From Roridomyces roridus (taxonomy: Eukaryota; Basidiomycota; Agaricomycetes; Agaricales; Mycenaceae): DNA of 64,000 nt. The notes below the pieces were generated by a model. The model was not told the DNA's origin. It did no database searches and was given only the letters and a program-made list of their open reading frames with translations. A program made the translations under genes and the position numbers. The stretch covers positions 372,001-436,000 of the forward strand of contig JARKIF010000029.1 of NCBI GenBank assembly GCA_029378245.1, written 5' to 3'. Below are positions 51,939-63,379 of the stretch, piece by piece (position 1 is the first letter of the stretch; every line of letters starts with the position of its first letter).

Positions 51939-53711
51939 ATGAGCTCACCACTCGTTCAGGCAGCCACTCCCTGCATCCAATTGGCTTCCTCCGATCCGCG
52001 CGCATGGGACGAGCAGTGGCGGAAATACTTTGCTGTACTACACGCCTCTGCATCACCAACCTCTCCATCTGTCGAGGAGTTAGAGCTTCTGACTCTACTC
52101 ATACTGGCGAAGAAGGATGCGGCGAAACAGTGTGACAGTGAGGTCCGAAACACTCGTGCGTTGCGAAAAACCTTGTGCGAGATCCAGATGGAGCTCACTC
52201 GCGTCGCGGCGCCGTTCTCTGTCGAGCAAGAACTGCAACAACGGTGGATGTCAGCAACGCCAGAAAAGCGTGGAGACCTCATCCTCGCCGCGCTCGTATA
52301 CACCTGTTCTACCAACGAAACTCTCCATCAAGCCCGTCGCTACTGCGAGAAAGAGATGGATGTCGTATCGCATCGACGAGACGGCCAACTCCTCCTTGAC
52401 CTTGTGGAGGAGATGATGATACAAAACCCGACTGCTACCGCCCCAGAAACCCCGATCTACATCTCACATCCCGTGTGGGACGCGATGGCGGCTAAGCACC
52501 AAGGAGCTGGGAACCGCAACGAGGTGATCCTCACATCCATATTGGCCGAGCGTAATATGTTGATTGGTGCGACTCGAAAGACCCCATTCCGATGCATGAC
52601 TCAATGATCTCTCTACAGCTTTCGTCTTGTGGCACACGCTTCGCTCTTTCCTCGATTTACCACTTCCCCAAATCCATCATTCTACGGGCACCCGCAAGCC
52701 TAAGCTCAGAAGCAATGTGAGCTGTCCCGAGGAAGAACTACTCCGTGTGCTCCACGGCGACGAAGCGGCGAAGGGTATCATAAAAGCTGGCCGGCAGACT
52801 GCCAGGACGGATCACATTCAACGCAAAGAGGCGTATGCGAAAGGGAAACAAGTGTGCCATTCTTGCAAGACACCGAACGATACGACAGCGACAAAGTACC
52901 CGCGCTGTAAACGATGCTGGGATACGATACAGAGAGAAGTTTTCTACTGCTCATCGTGCGTGGCGTCCATTTGTTCTTACCCGTTGGTTGTTGACCGTAA
53001 ATCCGACAGCGAATGCCAAAAGATCGATTGGAAAGCTGGACATAAGAAAGAATGTGGGAGATTGCTCCAGCTCGAGGATTTGACGACTCCGGCTCCTGTG
53101 CCACTGACTCCCCAAATTGGCCCTCCACTCCCCGGTTTCAAACGCTCCGGGCCCCTCATATTTCAAATCACACAATTGAACCAGCTATCCCCTCAGTACG
53201 ACTACATCATCTACATGGAGGGAGGCCGGCGGGGTTATGTCACCTTCTCACACCCGACTATCGGTCCCGCCTTTCGCGTTTGCAGGGACAAGGCAATGAC
53301 GACAGGCGATCGTCTTGTTATCGCAAAGCTCGCACACTTCCTCATCTTGCTCTACCGCAGCGAGCCGCGGATGCAAGGCATTGGTGTCGAGTCCTATGCC
53401 ATGGTGGAGCAACTCACTTTAGAGTTCGACTTCCCAGTTCCGGAGATTTTGCGTGCGGTTGAAGAGATGGAGGCACGGATGAATTTCGCGCATGGAGGGC
53501 GTCGTCCGTGCGTATTTCGTTTCTTTTCTCGTCCAGATTCTGAATGATTTGCTCTAGACCTCTCATTCTCGAAGCGGGGATTTCGTTGGCAGAGTGGGAT
53601 GCACTGGCAATCACACCCGCATGGGTTGACTTTGGAATTGTTCCGTTACCCTCCTCCGACTCTCCATTTCACTATTTAGGTCGCGTGGAACGGGCAAATG
53701 CGCAAGCATGA
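51939..53711 (+). CDS. MYND-type zinc-finger protein, copy 2
   Basis: Starts MSSPLVQAATPCIQLASSD. Exon 1 ends at AERNMLIG, then a 51-nt-scale intron leads to AFVLWHTLRSFLDLPLPQI. The zinc finger is CHSCKTPNDTTATKYPRCKR-C, then YCSS. A 54-nt GTGCGT...GACAG intron follows, then ECQKIDWKAGHKKECG: together a complete MYND C/H set. The C-terminal half is a conserved domain with PLPGFKRSGPLIFQI, AFRVCRDKAMTTGDR and ILRAVEEMEARM. A last intron leads to PLILEAGISLAEWDALA, ending at 53711. The zinc-finger intron is a multiple of three and open, so retention would insert 18 residues into the finger. It likely mediates protein interaction; the targets are unknown. Confidence 0.8.
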
Positions 53712-53852
53712 GATGATAGTTGGAACTCTGTACTTGTTGTTTTCTTGGGCAAAAATGCGAGTTGCGCACGTTGTACATATTTGAGCGGCAGGTGCACACG
53801 GATCAGCAGCTGGTTATGTCACGCGTCACTCCTCCTCTTTCTTCCAGCCACG

Positions 53853-55548
53853 ATGTCCTTTTCGCTGGCCAATTTCAGCGCCCAAACTCCTGGAATGCCA
53901 CCCGACATCCAACTAGCCTCCTCCGATCCGCTCGCGTGGGAGAAACGGTGGGAGCAGGCCTTCACGGTAGCCAAAGGTCGCTGGTCCGTTGCGGAGGAGT
54001 GCCTGCACAAATTCGCCATATCGCCGTACATACAGAACCCGAAAAACCAGGAGGCCACCATTCGTTGCACCCATTCACTTCGAAACATCTTGTGCGATCT
54101 CCAGACACGGGCCACCTACGATGCCTCACCGTTTCTTGCCAAGAATGAGCTGCAGCGGAGATGGATGTCGGCGTCGCCTGCGAGGCGTGGCGAGATCATT
54201 CTTGCTGGCTTGGTCGCGGCCTGCACCAACGTACCTCCTCTTCACGATGCCCGACTCTGGTGCGAAAAGGAGATGAGCGTCGAATCGCACCGACAGGATC
54301 CTCGTCTGTTCCTCGAGCTTTTGGAAGAGATGATGGTACCAAACCCAACCGTTGCCGCGCCAACATATATCTCAAACCCCGAGTGGGATGCGATCGCGGC
54401 TTCTCAGCAGTCTCCCACCACTACAGTCTATGCCAAGATAGCACTCGCCAAATTCCTCGGGGAACGGAATCTTCTCATAGGTGAGGATTAGGATTCAACT
54501 TGACACTTGACTCGCCTTAAACTTGGCAGGATATGTCGTCACCTTTGCGCTTTGCTCGATTCTCGACTTGCCGCTTCCTGAGCTCTATCAAATGAAATCA
54601 GGCAAACCTAGCAAATCCCAAGAAATACAGCCCAGCGAAGACAGAGTCCGCGCGGCTTGCGGAGAAGAAGCGTCCAAGGCCTTCAGCAAAGTTGTACGTG
54701 AGATGGGCAAAGGAATGTATGCGCAAAAGAAGGAGGTTTACGAGAGCGGAAAACAATACTGCCAGACGTGCAGGAAGCCGAACGATACGACGACAAAGTA
54801 TCCTCGCTGCAAACGATGCTGGGATACAGTGGAGAGACAGGTTGTGTACTGCTCATCGTGCGTGGCGTCCAATTTTGCTTATCCATTGATTCCTGACCGT
54901 AAATCCTCAGTGAATGCCAAAAGGTCGATTGGAAAGCTGGACACAAGAAAGAGTGCGGAAAACAGTTCCAGCTCGAGGATTTGACGCCTTCGATTCACGA
55001 GCAACAATCCCCTCAAATCGGTCCTCGACTCTCCGGCTTCAAACGCCCGGGTGCACTCCTTTTCCAAGTCGCACAGCTGAGACTATACCCCGCGTACGAC
55101 TACCTCATCTTTTTGGAGGAGGGCCAGGCATACTTCTCCTTCCCACACCCACCTATCCGCGCCGCCTTTCGCACCTGTCGAGACAAGGCGATGACGACAG
55201 GCGATCGCCACGCCGTCGCGATGCTCGCTCACTTTCTCCTCTTCGTTGATAACAACGCCTCGCAGCTGAAGAAGATTGGCGTCGACCCAGATGATATGAT
55301 GGAGCAGATACAGACAGAGTACGACTTTCCGGAGATTTTGCGCGCGGTGGACGAGATGGGGCAGCGGATGTCCCTGGATTCTGCGCAGCGTCCGTGCGTA
55401 CTCGATTTCTCTTAGCATTCGGAGATTTGATGTTCTTTCCACCAGACCTCTCATTGTCGACGGAGGTATCTCCGCCACAGAGTGGAAGGCAATTCCATCG
55501 ACGTGGTTGGACGTTGGGATCGTTCCCTCTTCTCGCAATCGAGTTTAG
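53853..55548 (+). CDS. MYND-type zinc-finger protein, copy 3
   Basis: Tandem paralogue of copy 2 with the same exon plan. Starts MSFSLANFSAQTPGMPPDI. Exon 1 ends ERNLLIG, intron GTGAGG...TTGGCAG. Then YVVTFALCSILDLPLPEL, the finger CQTCRKPNDTTTKYPRCKR-C, YCSS, a 53-nt intron (GTGCGT...CCTCAG) and ECQKVDWKAGHKKECG. The C-terminal domain has AFRTCRDKAMTTGDRHAVAM and FPEILRAVDEMGQRM. The last intron GTGCGT...CCACCAG leads to PLIVDGGISATEWKAIPS and the stop at 55548. All junctions are GT-AG and the gene looks intact. Confidence 0.8.
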
Positions 55549-55696
55549 ATCACTTGAACATGTTACACAACCACCTGCCTCTGTAGTACTTCTTGGTGAT
55601 GTTTTCTTGGGGCACAAATGCGAAACTCCAGTTGCGATTTCGAGGTGCGATGTACACAATCAATTGACTGATTCAGTTCGGCTCTACCCCTACGAT

Positions 55697-58107
55697 TCAA
55701 ACGTCCGGAGGCATCCCAATCCCTGCATCTGCTAGAAGTCTGAGGGTGCGCCTCAGCTCCTTATCCCCGCCCGCTCCAATGTCGTCCTTACAACTGTTTT
55801 TCCCGTCCTTGGGCGGGAACATAATCCCTTCGTCGGGTTGGCAGACAGTTCCCTCGTCGAATAACTGAGTTGCAAAAATGCGTTAGTATTGAATTCATGA
55901 GGTTCAGTTGGAGTAGAAAAGACCTACAGTCCCGTTGATCATATACGCTTTGAGCGCTTTAGCAATACAGACAGAAGGATGATTCGTCGAGCAATGTCTG
56001 GGATAATTCACTCAGTTGGAGGAACCAAGCAGGGACGCGGCAAATACAAACCCGGATCCATTATTATGCAGCAATCGCGCATGCTCTTTCCCAAAAGTTT
56101 CAACCATCCTCCGCCCGGATGTGATAGGTGTTATCGGGTCCTGCCAACATGTCTTTATCATGGGGCATCGCAAGAGAAATAAATAAAGACGTACGAAGCT
56201 GTTCGAGACGAAAATAACCGGATTCCTGCGAATATCTGGGTTGAATTATCAGAAAGCCAGAAGAGGAATCACGCACTTGGGCTTTCTAGCTCCACCCAAC
56301 TCCCAAGATCCCTCGTATCTAGCCGGCGGAGGCTGCACACGTCCCCAATGACGGCAACGCACTACACTATCAAACCAGTCTGGGCCACCCAGCGGGTTTG
56401 GCTCCGCAAGCTACAGCACGTCAATAACCTCCAAATAAGCCCAAAAAAACATACCTCGTGCAACCAGCCCAACCACGCATACGTCCAGACCTCCTCATCC
56501 CCGGTCGAAACCTCAGACGGCGGCGCATCACCACATGAAACGGCCATCCCTCCCTCGCTTGCACCCATCACCCCTCCGCCCCACCCCGCTTCCTCCGCCC
56601 GCTGAGCATCAGTCACATTCCGCCTCAGTACCTCCCAGTCCTTCCCGCCGGCTTCACTCAACTCGGCCAGCGCTGCACCGTTCCCGGACTCTGCCTGTAC
56701 CAACGCCTCGGCGAGCGCAGCCCAGCTCGCGGGTCGGTAGAGTGCCGAGAATATTGCACCGATGAGGTGGGTACGGTGGAGGATTGTCGGGATGCCACCC
56801 GATTTGGATGTTGGGTGTGGTACCGGCAGAGGCATGCCTGCGAGGCGCGCGGAGAGCGCCCAGATACGGGCTGATAGGTCCTTCGGAGTGGTGGTGGTGC
56901 TGTTGGATTTGATTAGAGCGCAGCGTTCAGAGCCAGCTGAGATGCAGTTGGATATAAAGCCGTCGAAGACCTGGGATATGTTGAATATCTGTCATAAGAA
57001 ATCAAGGGCAGAATACAGACCCCGTTGGTCGACTTCCCGGCACTCAAGCCATGTGCGACAAGGGAAGTGTACTGCTCCGGCGCGTAAACCACTGATGCAA
57101 GTGTCGGGGTCAAGCCCAGGAATCTAGCAAACAGACGGACCTCCATCGAGGATAACCTTATCGGCATGCTCGGGAAACATGGCGACGTAGGTGGCACCAA
57201 GGGTCGTGCTGAAATTGAGAATAAAACCGGCGAGCAAACGAACAATGACACAGACGTACCCATAGGAAAATCCCCAGTAATGGAGCCCGTCGTCACCGAC
57301 GGCCTCGCGCATCTCGTCCAAATCTCGAGCCACGTTTACGGTGGTGACGCTCCGGAGAACTTTGTCTCCTACCACATCGCGACAGATGTCAGTGAGCAAT
57401 TGTGCCCGCGCGTCCGCCGTAAGCAGCGTCTTATTGAGAAGTGCCTTGTCCTTCTCGTTGAAGCTGAGGTCCCCGGTCTCGTGGCTGAGAGCATACAGTT
57501 TACGATGCAGATCCGTCGCGTGGCACCTTGTGCTAGTCAGTTAGATTCTTTGCATTGAGTTTCGGAGCGTACGATACGCGGGGTGTAGTCATATTGATGC
57601 CACGCGGGTCCCAGCTCACGATGTCAAATTTCCCGTCGAAGATGTTGCTTAGCAGCGGGCCCGTCCGCAGGAGATTGGCGTGGCCGGAGCCGCCGGGTCC
57701 CTGACAAAGCGTGAACGAGGGTGTGAGGAAATGTAAAAGTACAAACGCACGCCAGGGTTAGTGAATATAGAGCCCAAGCGCTCAGAATCAGGTACAGTCG
57801 CGGGGTACATGCGTATCGCAAGAACGGCCTTATCGTCGGCGTCGGGTTCGTCATAGTCTAGCGGTACAGCCAGGTAGCTGCAGTAGAAAGTCGAGTTGTC
57901 GGGGCAGGTAGACCATTTCAAGAGACTCTTCTCGTGTAGTAGAGGAGAGCCGGGTGTGGGGAGCTCCGAGCCGGGAGATGAGAAGAGCACTCGAGAGATG
58001 GGTTCTGCATTCCAAAGACAGGTCAAGAGAAGAGCAAGAAGGATTGGAAAGCGAGGAGAGAGCTCCCGTCGTGGCCGAGGCTCGTGGGGCTTGTCGAGGG
58101 GATACAT
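55697..58107 (-). CDS. TAP-like alpha/beta hydrolase (membrane-anchored or secreted)
   Basis: Minus strand, many short introns. Start chosen at ATG 58107 (MYPLDKPHEPRPRRELS) because the frame upstream has no ATG. A hydrophobic segment FPILLALLLTCLW follows and may be a signal anchor. Then CPDNSTFYCSYLAVPLDYDE and RLGSIFTNPG. Further in: VARDLDEMREAVGDDGLHYW and GFSYG, the nucleophile elbow with the catalytic Ser; AMFPEHADKVILDGGPSV follows. Near the C-terminus RRNPVIFVSNSFDPITPI carries the likely catalytic Asp region and GHCSTNHPSVC the catalytic His. It ends DAGIGMPPDV. The order is that of fungal TAP-like peptidases/hydrolases (tripeptidyl aminopeptidase type). Substrate unknown. Confidence 0.82.
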
Positions 58108-58314
58108 GAGATTCGAGAGATGGGAGTTTCTGACAAAGCGTTGCCGCGGCAATCACCCATCATTTTTCGACTTGCACCTGACCACCACCTCACCTTCCCT
58201 CGCACTTGAAGGCGATACGCTCCCAGGTCTTTGGCCCGAATCATATTCACATCGTGGCGTCGTGCGTCCCAGTCGGCAACTGATGCGTCTCACTTACCCC
58301 AGACTCAGATAAGG

Positions 58315-59466
58315 ATGCCGGCTCCTCTGCCAGCCTCCTCAGAGCTCGCGGCAGCCCGAAGCCGTATCGCGCAGTTGGATATGGAAATAGAGGGGCTCAA
58401 ACGCTCACTTGAACTGCGCCTTGCCGAGCGAGACCGGTGCCGCGATGTCCTCGCCCAATACAAGTACCCAATCTTGACGCTACCCTCGGAAATTTCTTCG
58501 GAAATCTTCATGCAGTTCCTCTCCTCAGGATACACACCATTTATACCTCTCGTCGGCTCGGAATCACCTCCCTTCCTCCTCCAAATCTGTCGCCAATGGC
58601 GCAATATCGCTTTGGGGACGCCGGCGTTGTGGAGCTCATTTCAAGTGAATCTTCAAAGACGGAACTCCGAGTCACTGCGCAAGCAGAAGCTTCAGAGGCT
58701 CGAACTTTGGCTGGAACGCTCTGGCAGCTGCCCTCTGTCCATCGGGCTCTGGGACGTGCCTCTTGGTCCAGTTACAACCTCCGTGCCGAGCAGCAAGTTC
58801 CCGGAGGCGATCATGCGTCACGCCGCACGCTTGCAACACATCCACGTTGAGGTGCCTTACGAGAAACTCCGTGGCTTTACATCAGCGCCCATGCCGATTT
58901 TGCGCAGCGTGCTCATTGGTCCAACGGACGGGAACATGCTAGCCGACACGACACCCTCAGAAACGGCGGTGTCCATGTGTATGCTCGCCCCCAATCTCAG
59001 AGAGGTCAACCTGTCGACAACAACCAATCCCTTCACAATAATTCTCCCCTGGTCCCAAATCACTACCCTCACCGCCGAGCTGTACATTCCCGAGGCAATC
59101 CACGTACTCCGTCAAACAACGGCTCTCGAGACGTGCACGCTGACCATCTACGGTTACGCTGACTTCACACCCACCCACCTCGCAGTCTCGCTCCTACGGC
59201 TGCGCTCGTTAATCCTTCACTGGGGAGATGGCATGCCCGATGACAGTTTGGTGGTGCTGGTCGATGCACTCACCCTCCCGGTGTTGGATTCGCTGGTCGT
59301 TTCCGAGAATTTACTAGGAGCGGATCCCATCGCCGCGCTTTCCCGCCTGCGTCCTCAGGGATATCCGCGAGTCATGGAGATCGAGAACGCGGCTCTCTCG
59401 TTCGAGGTATATCGGGGGGTATTCGCCGATGCAATACTCAAGGTCGAATCGGCGGAGGAGGATTGA
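58315..59466 (+). CDS. F-box/LRR-like protein (383 aa)
   Basis: Start chosen at MPAPLPASSELAAARSRI, which gives almost the same length as its convergent paralogue (384 aa). A coiled-coil (LDMEIEGLKRSLELRLAERD) precedes the F-box-like core YKYPILTLPSEISSEIFM, then LQICRQWRNIALGTPALWSS. The rest is LRR-like: TIILPWSQITTLTAELYIPE and ALETCTLTIYGYADF. The end is DADAILKVESAEED-like acidic sequence. Single exon. It is expected to bind Skp1 and act in an SCF ubiquitin ligase, as for the family; the target is unknown. Frame intact. Confidence 0.82.
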   Translation: MPAPLPASSELAAARSRIAQLDMEIEGLKRSLELRLAERDRCRDVLAQYKYPILTLPSEISSEIFMQFLSSGYTPFIPLVGSESPPFLLQICRQWRNIALGTPALWSSFQVNLQRRNSESLRKQKLQRLELWLERSGSCPLSIGLWDVPLGPVTTSVPSSKFPEAIMRHAARLQHIHVEVPYEKLRGFTSAPMPILRSVLIGPTDGNMLADTTPSETAVSMCMLAPNLREVNLSTTTNPFTIILPWSQITTLTAELYIPEAIHVLRQTTALETCTLTIYGYADFTPTHLAVSLLRLRSLILHWGDGMPDDSLVVLVDALTLPVLDSLVVSENLLGADPIAALSRLRPQGYPRVMEIENAALSFEVYRGVFADAILKVESAEED

Positions 59467-59765
59467 TACTCTGGAAGGATTTCCTCACATAGTTCCCAGT
59501 AATCTCAGTGTCGACTGGTTCCAGTGGGATGATTAAATGTCTGCGGCCGTGATGGTGCGGTTGCCTGGGATTTTTGTTGTGCTTTTTGAATCGATACATT
59601 GTAATTCGGGAACTCTAGGTTCTCTAAGATGTACACCTTGCTTCATTGAACATTTCCTCAACCCCGCTCCACAACCTCGTACGTTGAATCCTAGAGAATC
59701 GACTCTGCCAAATATGGATCAGACGCAGCGTCGCAACCATAAAAAATCAAGAATCATGATCAACT

Positions 59766-60920
59766 TTACTCCGATTCCGATTCTGACTCCACCGAGGACT
59801 CGAAGGTGACTTCGGCATCAGGGAATGCATCCCGATATACGGGGGACGGCCGACGCGCCTGCGAGATGTGCATTTTGTGCGGGTAGCCCTCAGGAAGCAA
59901 TTGGGACAGCGCAGCGATAGGATCCGATCCCAGAAGCAGTTCAGAAATGACGAGGGTATGCAGTAGTGGCACAGTAAGCGCAGTAAGGAGCTTGACTGCA
60001 TCCGTTGCATCCGCATTCAAGCTGCCTTCTCCCCAAAGAACGCTTAAGGAGCGAAGGGGTAGAGTCGGGATTATGGGGAGGGTTGATACAGAACCCTCCT
60101 GGCAGTAGATGGTGAGTGTGCACGTCTCGAGAGCGGTGGTCTGATGAAGCATATGAATTGCCTCGGGCACGTAGCCTTCGGCAGTGAGGGTCGTGATTTG
60201 AGACCACGGAAGGGTGATTGTGAAGGGGTTGCATGTCGGATGAAGGAGAACCGTCCGTAGATCCGGTGCCGATGTAAACAGCGCAACCGCCGTCGCAGAC
60301 GGTGTGGTGTCCAACGGCATTTGGCGCTCCGCTGGACCAACAGATACGCGACGTAGAACCGGCATGGGTGTTGTGACAACACGAAGGAGCTCGTAGGGAA
60401 CCGTAAGGTCGACCTCTTGCCAACGTGAAGAGTGGCGCAGGATCGCATCCAGGAACTTTGTAGTCGGGACATCTACGGAGGCCAACTCCTCGTCAGAGCG
60501 CATATCCCAGAGGCGAATGGACAGGGGATAGGTTCCAGACCGCTCTAGCCAAAGCTCGAGCAGTTTAAGGTGCCGTTCGTATACGGATGGCGGGTTATGA
60601 TTGACATCGACGTGGATTGAGCTCCACAATGCGGGCGTCCCGAGCGCTACATCACGCCATTGCTTGCATATTTGAAGAAGGGAAGATGGCGAATCCGGGC
60701 CGACCAGGGAGACGAATTCCGTGTGGGAGGGTAGGGAATGAAGGAAGATTTCCGACGTGATCTCGTTTGGTAGCGTCAGAATCGGGTACTTGTATCTGGC
60801 GAGGACTTGACGACATTGGTTACGTTCGGTCAGGCGCATTGAAAGTGTATGTTCTAGTTCCTTGATTTCGATGTCTACCTGAGCGATACGGTTTCGTGCC
60901 GCTGCGAGTTCTGGGTGCAT
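59766..60920 (-). CDS. F-box/LRR-like protein (384 aa), convergent paralogue
   Basis: Minus-strand paralogue of the gene at 58315, tail to tail with it, 299 bp apart. Start at MHPELAAARNRIAQVDIEIK (60920). Coiled coil, YKYPILTLPNEITSEIFL, LQICKQWRDVALGTPALWSS, then LPWSQITTLTAEGYVPE and ALETCTLTIYCQEGS. The C-terminus is a Glu/Ser run. The frame remains open upstream to 61010, but that start lies inside the neighbouring transposon TIR. A short upstream exon before 60990 may have been displaced by that element. Role as for the family. Confidence 0.8.
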   Translation of the reverse strand: MHPELAAARNRIAQVDIEIKELEHTLSMRLTERNQCRQVLARYKYPILTLPNEITSEIFLHSLPSHTEFVSLVGPDSPSSLLQICKQWRDVALGTPALWSSIHVDVNHNPPSVYERHLKLLELWLERSGTYPLSIRLWDMRSDEELASVDVPTTKFLDAILRHSSRWQEVDLTVPYELLRVVTTPMPVLRRVSVGPAERQMPLDTTPSATAVALFTSAPDLRTVLLHPTCNPFTITLPWSQITTLTAEGYVPEAIHMLHQTTALETCTLTIYCQEGSVSTLPIIPTLPLRSLSVLWGEGSLNADATDAVKLLTALTVPLLHTLVISELLLGSDPIAALSQLLPEGYPHKMHISQARRPSPVYRDAFPDAEVTFESSVESESESE

Positions 60921-60989
60921 TGGGATCAGGTCCTGGAAGCCGATGAGGCGATCCACAGTGTGAAAGAGTGGTGAGAATGACTCACAAAG

Positions 60990-61662
60990 GTCTGCACTAG
61001 TGCTGGCCAAATATGAATATAATACGCTCGAGGCCGTATTGTATCATATTCATATTGTATTCAGCCTCTGGGGGCCATATTCTATTTGTACTCTATCATA
61101 TTCGTATTCTTGCCCCAGAATACAATATATTTTGAGTGTATTTTGAATATATTTTGGGCTCCCTTGAAAGAATTTTGGCCTCAAAACCGGGCTCACCCAT
61201 TCCGTACCTGGGGCCCAAAGCAAAGGGCCTTGGTCAACAGGTGTCCCCATGACCACCCAGCCAGCCTGCAAAGCTTCGAACAGTGGGATTTGACCATGTG
61301 CATCATGATTTGATACCTGATCAGGCCATTTTGATTGATGATGTCCCATCATACCTGCCAAAATATGTCACATCAGACCAGAATTGAAGATGTTGCGTGT
61401 TGGTGATTGATCCGATCAAGATCTGATGTAAATATGAGCGGGCCATCACCCTGCCGGAGCAGAAATTGATTGCCCGGCCGTATTTGAATATAGTTTCAAT
61501 ATGCTTGAAGCATATTGTATCATATTCATATTGTATTCGTATTTGTATTCAGCTGTATTCATATTCACAAAACACCAGCGGCGCGTATTATATTCATATT
61601 TTTCGCCTCGTATTCAAAATATATTTTATCGTACTCATATTGTGGCCAGCACTAGTCTGCAC
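60990..61662. mobile_element. hAT-like MITE, TAGTGCTGGCC family (657 bp), AT-rich
   Basis: The body is 60998-61654. The ends are TAGTGCTGGCCAAATATGA and, reversed, TAGTGCTGGCCACAATATGA. Perfect 8-bp duplication GTCTGCAC (60990-60997 and 61655-61662). The interior is AT-rich, with repeated CATATTCATATTGTATTC. It sits just upstream of the minus-strand F-box gene, in its 5' region. Confidence 0.9.
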
Positions 61663-61832
61663 CAGAAAAGAAGCAAAAAACGGGTTATAGCGAATGTATT
61701 TTTCAGTGGTGGAGGAGGTGAAAGACAAGCAGGGTCCGGTCACGTGTCAGATCAGAGGGTAGCACAGCCTCGCCAGACCATTTACTTACCCCGAGATGAT
61801 CCGAAAGTAAGACAAAGCCACGTGATCGGACC

Positions 61833-63131
61833 ATGATCATGCCACTCGTCGGCCACGCCCTCCTCCGCCAGCGCCTGTCCGCTCTGGATGCCGACATCGC
61901 CTACCACGAATCCATTCTCCTCGATCTCAAACAACAGCGATCTTTCGTCCACTCTGAGCTCCAATCTATCGTCTATCCCGTCCTCACCCTTCCACCCGAG
62001 ATTGTGGCAGAAATCTTCAAGTGGTGTGGTGCGGAGGGTATGGCCCCGAACTCATCGTGCGCGCCACTTCTGCTCACGCAGATTTGCCGCGATTGGCGGA
62101 CCCTCGCATTCTCTACACCTGCGCTGTGGGATACCCTCCACGAGCTTGATTTCGAACTATATGCATCAGCTGAAGCAGCCATCGATTGGTGGTTCAGTCA
62201 CGCTGGGTCACGGCCACTCTCGCTCATGGCCATCGCCGACTGCGAGATCAGTTCAGCTGCTCTGCGCTCAGTCATGGTTCGCCATGGACTGCGACTGCTG
62301 TATCTCAGGTTGATTGTGTCTGAGGAGGGTGTGGTCAACTTCGCCAGCATTGATTCTTTCCCAATGCTGCGGCACCTCGACCTTGCGGGTAATATCAAGT
62401 ATCGCGGTGCGGCAGACGATCCAGTCCTCATCATCCACAACGCCCCTGCCCTCCGTCGTTTATCGCTGAGCGACGTACGCCCTTCGATGACGCAACTTCC
62501 CTGGTTCCAGCTCGAAGAGCTCGAATTGAGGTACATTCCTCTGGGAGAATGTCTGGATGCTCTACGCTCGGCACCCTTGCTTCGTCGTTTCCGGCGCTTC
62601 AATACGCCTAACCGCGAATACGAAATTACGGGCGCTGCATCCTCCGTCAAACAGCAATGCATTTCCACCCTCGCGATTGCCCTATACAGAGACGAAAACA
62701 TCCTACCGTTCCTCATTCTGCCTGCGTTGCAAACTCTCGAGTTGGGTGGGCAGCGCATCCAATATCGCGACGAGTCTGAAGCGTATGTCCCTGCGTTCCT
62801 AACCCGGGTATCCCATTCATTGCGCACCCTGAAAATTCAAGTATCGCCCATTCCCGTAGAGTGGCTTTATCCATTCATGTACCTCACGTCTGTGGAGCAG
62901 GCGTCGCCGCAACAAACCATCCCATTGACAGTGATTCGCTCATTCGACCGTGGCATATCCCCCGATTTACTTCCTCACCTCGTGGCCTTAACGCTGTCGG
63001 AATGCGGATCGGACATAATCAACGACGTACTCTTGGACGCTCTTCGTTCCCGAGTATCTGACCCGGCGGATGAACCCCAAGCCAAACTGGAGTCGTTCAG
63101 TCTCCTCTGGCCGACGTCCCAGTTTTATTAG
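61833..63131 (+). CDS. F-box/LRR-like protein (432 aa), stop before the usual C-terminus
   Basis: Start MIMPLVGHALLRQRLSALDA. Coiled coil, then SIVYPVLTLPPEIVAEIFKW (F-box-like), LLTQICRDWRTLAFSTPALW and an LRR-like body (LPWFQLEELELRYIPLGECL). The frame ends with a TAG at 63129, after LLWPTSQFY. The same frame then continues for 36 codons, ALRLPLVNVPALRELVGRGL to QNNFY, to TGA at 63240-63242. This extra piece looks like the usual C-terminus of the family (LRELV..G..VHVGT). So the TAG is either a recent nonsense mutation or a readthrough site. Confidence 0.82.
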   Translation: MIMPLVGHALLRQRLSALDADIAYHESILLDLKQQRSFVHSELQSIVYPVLTLPPEIVAEIFKWCGAEGMAPNSSCAPLLLTQICRDWRTLAFSTPALWDTLHELDFELYASAEAAIDWWFSHAGSRPLSLMAIADCEISSAALRSVMVRHGLRLLYLRLIVSEEGVVNFASIDSFPMLRHLDLAGNIKYRGAADDPVLIIHNAPALRRLSLSDVRPSMTQLPWFQLEELELRYIPLGECLDALRSAPLLRRFRRFNTPNREYEITGAASSVKQQCISTLAIALYRDENILPFLILPALQTLELGGQRIQYRDESEAYVPAFLTRVSHSLRTLKIQVSPIPVEWLYPFMYLTSVEQASPQQTIPLTVIRSFDRGISPDLLPHLVALTLSECGSDIINDVLLDALRSRVSDPADEPQAKLESFSLLWPTSQFY

Positions 63132-63379
63132 AACCCCCCGGCCCTGCGTCTTCCACTGGTCAACGTACCCGCCCTGCGTGAGCTAGTTGGCCGAGGGTTG
63201 CGGGTTCATGTTGGGACGCGTGACCAGAACAATTTTTATTGAATCAAAGGTGAGTGTCTCAAAATTTCGTGATGTAGACGAAGGGACTGACCCTTCACTT
63301 CCCTGCTGACAGATGAAGCGCGAAGGAAGGGCCTTGAACTAAATCTTTTACATCCGTTGATTCCGACCGCACGAACTGG

